Position numbers and translations under genes: made by a program. Below are positions 59,766 through 64,000 of a stretch of 64,000 nt of DNA, one piece after another (positions within the stretch are counted from its first letter, which is position 1; every line of letters starts with the position of its first letter). The notes beneath the pieces were generated by a model, which did no database searches, was not told the DNA's origin, and worked only from the letters and a program-made list of their open reading frames with translations. Source of the DNA: an uncultured Planctomycetia bacterium (lineage in GTDB: Bacteria > Planctomycetota > Phycisphaerae > Phycisphaerales > SM1A02); contig CALMPF010000008.1 in assembly GCA_937871505.1 (NCBI GenBank), positions 1 to 64,000 of the forward strand. Direction: 5' to 3'.

Positions 59766-61889
59766 ATGCTGGAGATGAGCAAGAGGAAGCCGCCTCGGGC
59801 GGCCGGCGCTCGCACGTCATGGTCGATGGCGGTGCTGCTCGCCGTCTGCGTCGCGTCGGCCGGGTCGGCGCAGCTCGTTCCCTTCGACGGTCCACTGCCT
59901 GCCGAGGCCGCCCCGGCGGCGCATGATGCCGAGGCGGCGGGCTTCGATCCCGCCGGCGACCCGGCGTTCGAGAGCCTCGATCCGCACGTCCTTCACCTGC
60001 GCACGGGGCCGGTCCTCACCGATCCAGCTCAGTCGCTCCACCGCACGCTGCGGCGACCGCTCGATGCGCCCAGCCGCGTGGTCGTCCAGCTCGAGGGTCC
60101 CGTCGACGAGCTCCGTCGGGCGCGGCTCGCCGAGGTCGGCGTCGAGCTCGGCCAGTACCTGCCCGCGAATGCGTTCCTCGCGTCGCTTCCGGCGGGCTTC
60201 GACCTGCGCGGCGCCCTCGCGGCGGTGGACTTCGTCCGCTGGGTCGGGGCCTTCGAGAACGAGTGGAAGCTCTCCCCCGAGCTCGGAACGCTGGAGTTCT
60301 TCACCGAGGAGCGGATCGCGCTGGCCGAGTCCGGCGCCGGGCTGCTGACGGTGTTCGCCTTCGACGGCGCCGAGGTGCGCGAGATCGCCGCCGAGATCGC
60401 GCGGCTCCCGGGAGTCGAACTCCTCTCCTTCGAGGTGAGCGGAGAGAACGGGCTCATCGAGGCGATCGTGCCCGCCGGGATCGAGCCGATGATCGCCGCG
60501 CTCGCGGGCGTCCAGTGGGTCGAGGACGCCCCGGAGGCGATCGAGCGCAACAACTCCAACGGGTGGATCGTTCAGACCAACGCATCGGGCAACACCAGCC
60601 TCTGGAACAAGGGCATCCGCGGCCAGGGGCAGATCGCCGGGATCATCGACAGCGGAATCAACCTCAACCACTGTTCGTTCAAGGATCCGGCGAACAACCC
60701 CGTCGGTCCCAATCACCGCAAGATCGTCTACTGGTTCGGAAGCACCAGCACCGCGAGCCACGGAACGCACGTCGCGGGGACGATCGTGGGCGACGAGCAG
60801 CCGATCTCCGGCAGCACGACCCACCGGGGCATGGCCCACCTCGCCAGGGCGGCCTTCACCAACCTCGCATCCATCACGAGCACCAACCTGAACACCCGGC
60901 TCGTCGCGAACCGGAACGCAGGCGCGCGGATTCACACCAACTCGTGGGGAAGCGACAGCAGCAACGCGTACACCGCCTGGACGCGCGATGTCGACCTCTT
61001 CTCCTGGAACAATCAGGACGACCTGGTCCTCTTCGCGATCACCAACCTCAACAGCACGGTCAAGAACCCGGAGAACGCGAAGAACTGCCTCGCCGTTTCC
61101 GCATCTCAGGACACGCCCAATCAGGCATCCCACTGCGTCGGCGGCTACGCCTTCACGAACGACGGACGTCGCAAGCCGGAGATCATGGCGCCGGGGTGCT
61201 CGACGACCTCCTCGAACGTCTCGGGCACCTGCTCGTTCATGGGGATGACCGGCACGTCGATGGCGACGCCCGCCGTCGCCGGCGCGGCGGTGCTGACGCG
61301 GCAGTACTTCACCGACGGGTGGTTCCCGACGGGCACGCTGGTTCCAGGCAACGCGCGCGTGCCTTCAGGCGCCCTGATCAAGGCGGTGCTCCTCAACTCG
61401 GCCGTGGACATGACGGGGATCAGCGGATTCCCGAGCACGCGCGAGGGGTGGGGCCGCGTGCTCCTCGAGAACGGCCTCTTCTTCTCCGGCGATGCCCGCA
61501 AGCTCGCGCTGGTCGATGTCCGCAACGGCGCCTCGGGTGCGCTGACGACGGGCCAGTCGATCACGTACTCCCTGAATGTGACCAGCTCGGCGCAGCCGCT
61601 GAAGTTCACCCTGACCTGGACGGACAAGGAAGCGACCGTCAATGCGAACCCGGCGGCCGTCAACAACCTCAACCTCCAGGTCACGGCGCCGGGCGGCGCG
61701 GTCTATCGCGGAAACGTCTTCTCCGGCGGGCAGTCGGCCACGGGCGGCAGCTTCGACAACGCCAACAACGTCGAGCAGGTCCTCCGCAACAGTCCGCCGA
61801 CCGGTCAGTGGCTGATCACGATCTCCGCGCCGACGGTGAACACCCCGGTGGCGCAGGGATACGCGCTGGTCGTCACCGGCGGCTGGTGA
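59766..61889 (+). CDS. Secreted subtilisin-like (S8) serine protease
   Basis: The product has 707 residues with a signal peptide (about 1-35). A propeptide-like N-terminal part of about 240 residues (RVVVQLEGPVDELRRARLAEVGVELGQYLPANAFLASLPAG...) precedes the catalytic domain. The triad is seen as Asp in IAGIIDSGINLNH (about residue 293), His in SHGTHVAGTIVG (about 333) and Ser in MTGTSMATPAVAGAAVL (about 496), with the oxyanion Asn in LFAITNLNS. A C-terminal beta-sandwich (SITYSLNVTSSAQPLKFTLTWTDKEATV...YALVVTGGW) matches the proprotein-convertase-like domain of such proteases. ATG 59766 is chosen with GGGAG upstream; ATG 59775 is an alternative. It is likely to degrade proteins outside the cell. 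Confidence 0.92.
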   Translation: MLEMSKRKPPRAAGARTSWSMAVLLAVCVASAGSAQLVPFDGPLPAEAAPAAHDAEAAGFDPAGDPAFESLDPHVLHLRTGPVLTDPAQSLHRTLRRPLDAPSRVVVQLEGPVDELRRARLAEVGVELGQYLPANAFLASLPAGFDLRGALAAVDFVRWVGAFENEWKLSPELGTLEFFTEERIALAESGAGLLTVFAFDGAEVREIAAEIARLPGVELLSFEVSGENGLIEAIVPAGIEPMIAALAGVQWVEDAPEAIERNNSNGWIVQTNASGNTSLWNKGIRGQGQIAGIIDSGINLNHCSFKDPANNPVGPNHRKIVYWFGSTSTASHGTHVAGTIVGDEQPISGSTTHRGMAHLARAAFTNLASITSTNLNTRLVANRNAGARIHTNSWGSDSSNAYTAWTRDVDLFSWNNQDDLVLFAITNLNSTVKNPENAKNCLAVSASQDTPNQASHCVGGYAFTNDGRRKPEIMAPGCSTTSSNVSGTCSFMGMTGTSMATPAVAGAAVLTRQYFTDGWFPTGTLVPGNARVPSGALIKAVLLNSAVDMTGISGFPSTREGWGRVLLENGLFFSGDARKLALVDVRNGASGALTTGQSITYSLNVTSSAQPLKFTLTWTDKEATVNANPAAVNNLNLQVTAPGGAVYRGNVFSGGQSATGGSFDNANNVEQVLRNSPPTGQWLITISAPTVNTPVAQGYALVVTGGW

Positions 61890-61983
61890 CGACGCATGCA
61901 GGTTGACCAGGGCTGCGGCTCCGGCGAATGCCGATGATCCGACGGCGGGCGCGGCGCAGGCCGCGCCCGCCGTCGCGCCTCGA

Positions 61984-61989
61984 TACCCT
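61984..61989 (+). promoter_or_regulatory. Start-proximal -10 element TACCCT
   Basis: TACCCT ends 9 bases before ATG 61999. Confidence 0.6.
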
Positions 61990-61998
61990 GCCGCCGTC

Positions 61999-62688
61999 AT
62001 GGGCGACCCCGCCGAAGGAGAGCGTGCTCCTCTCGCAGGCCTCTCGGGCACCGACTATCGCGGGCTCCGAAAGCTCTACGCGCGCTACGCGCGCGGCTAC
62101 GACCGGCGTTTCGCGCGGTACAGCGCCGCGACGTTGGGCGAGGCGGTCAGCGCGCTCGGAGCCGAAGCGCCGGGCCGCCTCGTCGATGTCGCCTGCGGGA
62201 CCGGGATGCTGGTCGAGGCGGTGCGCCGACGCTGGCCGGAGACTCCGGCGATCGGCGTGGACCTGAGCGCCGAGATGCTCGAGCAGGCGGAGCGGCGCGT
62301 TCCGGCGGGCGACGGCGCGTCCGGGCCGCCGACGCAGTGGCGCATCGGGCCCGCCGAAGCGCTTCCGCTGGAGGAGGGCGCCGCCGACACGCTCACCTGC
62401 ACCAACGCGTTTCACCTCGTCCAGCGCCCCGTCGACGCGCTCGCGGAGTTCCGGCGCGTGCTCGTTCCGGGAGGCCGCCTCGTGATCGTCGACTGGTGCG
62501 CCGACTTCCGGTCGATGCGGGCGCTGCTCGCGGCGCTCGAGGTCGTCCGGAGGCAGCGGCGCAGCGCGTGGACGCTTGACGACCTCGGCGCCGCCGTGGC
62601 CGGCGCCGGATTCGAAATCGCCCGCAGCCATCGGTTCAAGGTCGGCCCGATCTGGGGCCTGATGACGATCGTCGCGCGGAGAGCCTGA
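61999..62688 (+). CDS. UbiE-like class I SAM-dependent methyltransferase
   Basis: The product has 229 residues. LYARYARGYDRRFARYS resembles the N-terminal helix of UbiE/Coq5-type enzymes. Motif I is RLVDVACGTGMLVEAVRRRWP, motif II AIGVDLSAEMLEQAERR, followed by WRIGPAEALPLEEGAADTLTCTNAFHLVQRPVDALAEFRRVLVPGGRLVIVDWC. The acceptor is unknown; quinones or small lipids are possible. ATG 61999 is preferred over GTG 61903 because TACCCT lies 9 bases upstream of it and the extension would be low-complexity. Confidence 0.82.
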   Translation: MGDPAEGERAPLAGLSGTDYRGLRKLYARYARGYDRRFARYSAATLGEAVSALGAEAPGRLVDVACGTGMLVEAVRRRWPETPAIGVDLSAEMLEQAERRVPAGDGASGPPTQWRIGPAEALPLEEGAADTLTCTNAFHLVQRPVDALAEFRRVLVPGGRLVIVDWCADFRSMRALLAALEVVRRQRRSAWTLDDLGAAVAGAGFEIARSHRFKVGPIWGLMTIVARRA

Positions 62689-62732
62689 CGCATCAGCGCC
62701 CGGCGCGCTCCGACCCCGCCCTCCGCTCCGGG

Positions 62733-62738
62733 TACCCT
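62733..62738 (+). promoter_or_regulatory. Start-proximal -10 element TACCCT
   Basis: TACCCT ends 5 bases before GTG 62744, the shortest spacing in this class. Confidence 0.6.
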
Positions 62739-62743
62739 CCACC

Positions 62744-63334
62744 GTGGATCCCTTCGCACTCCTCGGCCTGCCGCGCCGGTACGACCTCGATCTCCGCGCG
62801 ATCGAGGGGGCGCATCTGCGCCTGCTCGCGACGCTCCACCCGGACCGGATCGCGGACGAGGTCGAACGACCCGAGGCGGCGCGGCGGATGGCCGAGGTCA
62901 ACGCGGCCCGCGAGGTTCTTCTGGACGATGAGCGCAGGGCGGACGCGCTCGTGGTCCTCCTCGGCGGGCCGACGCGCGAAGAGGAGCGCGCGCTTCCGGA
63001 GGGCTTCCTCGCCGACGTGCTCGAGCTGCGCGAGCGGCTGGATGAGGCGATCGCCTCCGGCGACGGGTCGGCGCGCCGGGAGTTCGAGCGACTGGTCGCC
63101 GAGGAGCGCAGCGGACATCTCGAAGCGGTCGGGCTCCTGCTGGCGCAGGCGGGCGCAGCCGGGACCCGCGCGGGGGCGGCCGGGACCATCGAGCCCGCCG
63201 CGCTGCGAGCGACGCTGAAGGCCGCCCGCCTGCGCCTCAATGCGTGGCGCTACGTCGAGCGGATGCGCGAAGCGCTCCGCGACGGCGGGCGCGGCGGCGC
63301 TTCAGCGGCCTCCCCTGCGAGGGGGCGGGAGTAG
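62744..63334 (+). CDS. hscB: HscB-like J-domain co-chaperone for Fe-S cluster assembly
   Basis: The product has 196 residues. The J domain starts MDPFALLGLPRRYDLDLRAIEGAHLRLLATLHPDRIAD with the essential HPD and continues RMAEVNAAREVLLDDERRADALVVLLGG, as in HscB. The C-terminal part GFLADVLELRERLDEAIASGD matches the HscB oligomerisation helices that bind the IscU scaffold. It would stimulate an HscA/DnaK-type chaperone in Fe-S cluster transfer. No isc or hscA gene lies in the window. The start is GTG, with TACCCT 5 bases upstream. Confidence 0.8.
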   Translation: MDPFALLGLPRRYDLDLRAIEGAHLRLLATLHPDRIADEVERPEAARRMAEVNAAREVLLDDERRADALVVLLGGPTREEERALPEGFLADVLELRERLDEAIASGDGSARREFERLVAEERSGHLEAVGLLLAQAGAAGTRAGAAGTIEPAALRATLKAARLRLNAWRYVERMREALRDGGRGGASAASPARGRE

Positions 63335-63340
63335 ACCGGC

Positions 63341-64000
63341 GTGGACGAGCTCGACGCGGGCCGACTGTTCCTTGCGCTCTGCCTGATTCCGCTCCTCGCG
63401 GGAAGCGCGTTCTTCTCCGGGTCGGAGACGGTCCTCTTCGGGCTCGGCGACAACGAGCGGCTCCAGTTCCGCCGTCGCACCGACCTCGGAGGACGGGCCG
63501 TCAATCGCCTGCTCGCCGAGCCGCGGATGCTCCTGATCACCGTCCTGCTCTGCAACATGACGGTGAACACGCTCTACATGGTGATCAGCTCGGTGCTCGC
63601 CTCGAGCCCCGGGATCGGCTGGGGCGAGACGCTCCTGCTCGGGCCCGGGGCTCTCGTCGCACTGATCGTCGTCGGAGAGATCGTGCCGAAGGTGGCGGCG
63701 AACGCCGCCCGGATGCGCTTCGCTCCGGTGGTCGCGCCGCCGCTCTTCGTCGTGCATCGGGTGATCGGTCCGCTTCGCGTCGCGCTCGAGAGGGCGGTGG
63801 TCGCGCCCCTGGCGCGCCTGACGGCGCCCGCGGTGCAGCCGCCGAGGATCACGGCCGAGGAGCTTGCCGCCCTGCTTTCCCAGTCAGGCGAACAGGGCGT
63901 CATCGACTCGGAGGAGCAGCGGCTGCTGCGTCAGGTGGTCCGGCTCCGCAGGCTCCGCGTCCGCGATGTGATGACGCCGCGGATGCGGATGGAGACGGTC
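63341..64000 (+). CDS. CNNM/CorC-type membrane protein (DUF21 plus CBS), 3' end outside the window
   Basis: The visible 220 residues begin MDELDAGRLFLALCLIPLLAGSAFFSGSETVLFGL (GTG start), the 'FSGSETAL' motif of the DUF21/CNNM membrane domain. Three more hydrophobic segments follow, with LLITVLLCNMTVNTLYMVISSVLA and LLGPGALVALIVVGEIVPKVAANAA, the 'GEIxPK' signature. The cytosolic part starts ITAEELAALLSQSGEQGVIDSEEQRLLRQVVRLRRLRVRDVMTPRMRMETV, the onset of the CBS pair. Such proteins take part in Mg2+ or Co2+ efflux. It starts 6 bases after hscB and is probably in the same operon. The gene is cut by the window end. Confidence 0.88.
   Translation, partial: MDELDAGRLFLALCLIPLLAGSAFFSGSETVLFGLGDNERLQFRRRTDLGGRAVNRLLAEPRMLLITVLLCNMTVNTLYMVISSVLASSPGIGWGETLLLGPGALVALIVVGEIVPKVAANAARMRFAPVVAPPLFVVHRVIGPLRVALERAVVAPLARLTAPAVQPPRITAEELAALLSQSGEQGVIDSEEQRLLRQVVRLRRLRVRDVMTPRMRMETV

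Noticed and set aside
61903-61998. Longer N-terminus (MTRAAAPANADDPTAG...) for the methyltransferase
   Set aside because: It is low-complexity, and the TACCCT promoter element lies inside it directly before ATG 61999.

Overview
The window is high-GC bacterial chromosomal DNA. It most resembles a planctomycete of the class Phycisphaerae. Two secreted sugar-dehydrogenase paralogues end in the paired dockerin-like module that is typical of that group (DLNGDGIVDGADLGIMLGAW... repeated twice after Asn/Asp/Gly-rich linkers). The set of housekeeping genes (rpsA, trmB, prfB, folK, cinA, hscB, ribBA) scattered among many secreted proteins of unknown function fits this too. The assignment rests on these gene features only; no rRNA or tRNA gene was seen in the window.

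Layout. 1-1990: homopolymer-rich sequence end, two small secreted or membrane proteins, a nucleotidyltransferase remnant. 1991-4030: rpsA with a strong inverted repeat and a terminator behind it. 4089-8021: two exported proteins of unknown function. 8537-15405: a tightly overlapping lipoprotein operon (two LpoB-like lipoproteins, a COG3014-like TPR lipoprotein, a YcfL-like lipoprotein), then an MFS transporter and a GT39/ArnT-like membrane glycosyltransferase. 15526-20051: trmB, a zinc-ribbon protein, a DoxX-like membrane protein, a double Usp protein and a membrane histidine kinase with a small partner. 20121-24328: MacB-like permease, DedA protein, YceI protein, FMN reductase. 24802-27752: DUF6288-like protein followed by a serine-hydrolase fragment and a gene of unknown function. 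27930-29046: prfB with a programmed +1 frameshift. 29109-32280: osmoprotectant ABC operon with a MarR regulator. 32601-39929: a methyltransferase, an orphan DNA methyltransferase overlapping a catalytically degenerate GH127-like protein, and transketolase. 40211-46615: a large coiled-coil secreted protein and the two dehydrogenase paralogues. 46616-47910: a repeat-filled gene-free stretch. 47911-64000: Kef-type antiporter, M29 aminopeptidase, M48 protease plus LemA, cinA-folK-thioredoxin, a lipoprotein, ribBA, a subtilase, a methyltransferase, hscB and a truncated CNNM/CorC-type gene.

The most general observation is regulatory. At least thirteen genes on both strands carry a TANNNT hexamer (mostly TACCCT or TACGCT) ending 5 to 9 bases before the start codon, usually without a Shine-Dalgarno sequence. 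That geometry places transcription initiation at or next to the start codon, so leaderless mRNA is probably a main mode of expression here. The pattern also helps to choose start codons. Other points worth a look are the 238-bp identical C-terminal cassette shared by two otherwise diverged paralogues, the GGACACACC repeat field at 47.2-47.6 kb, enzymes that have lost their catalytic residues (GH127-like protein, cyclohydrolase half of RibBA), an SBP-permease fusion with unusual domain order, and a prfB frameshift site without the usual upstream stimulator.
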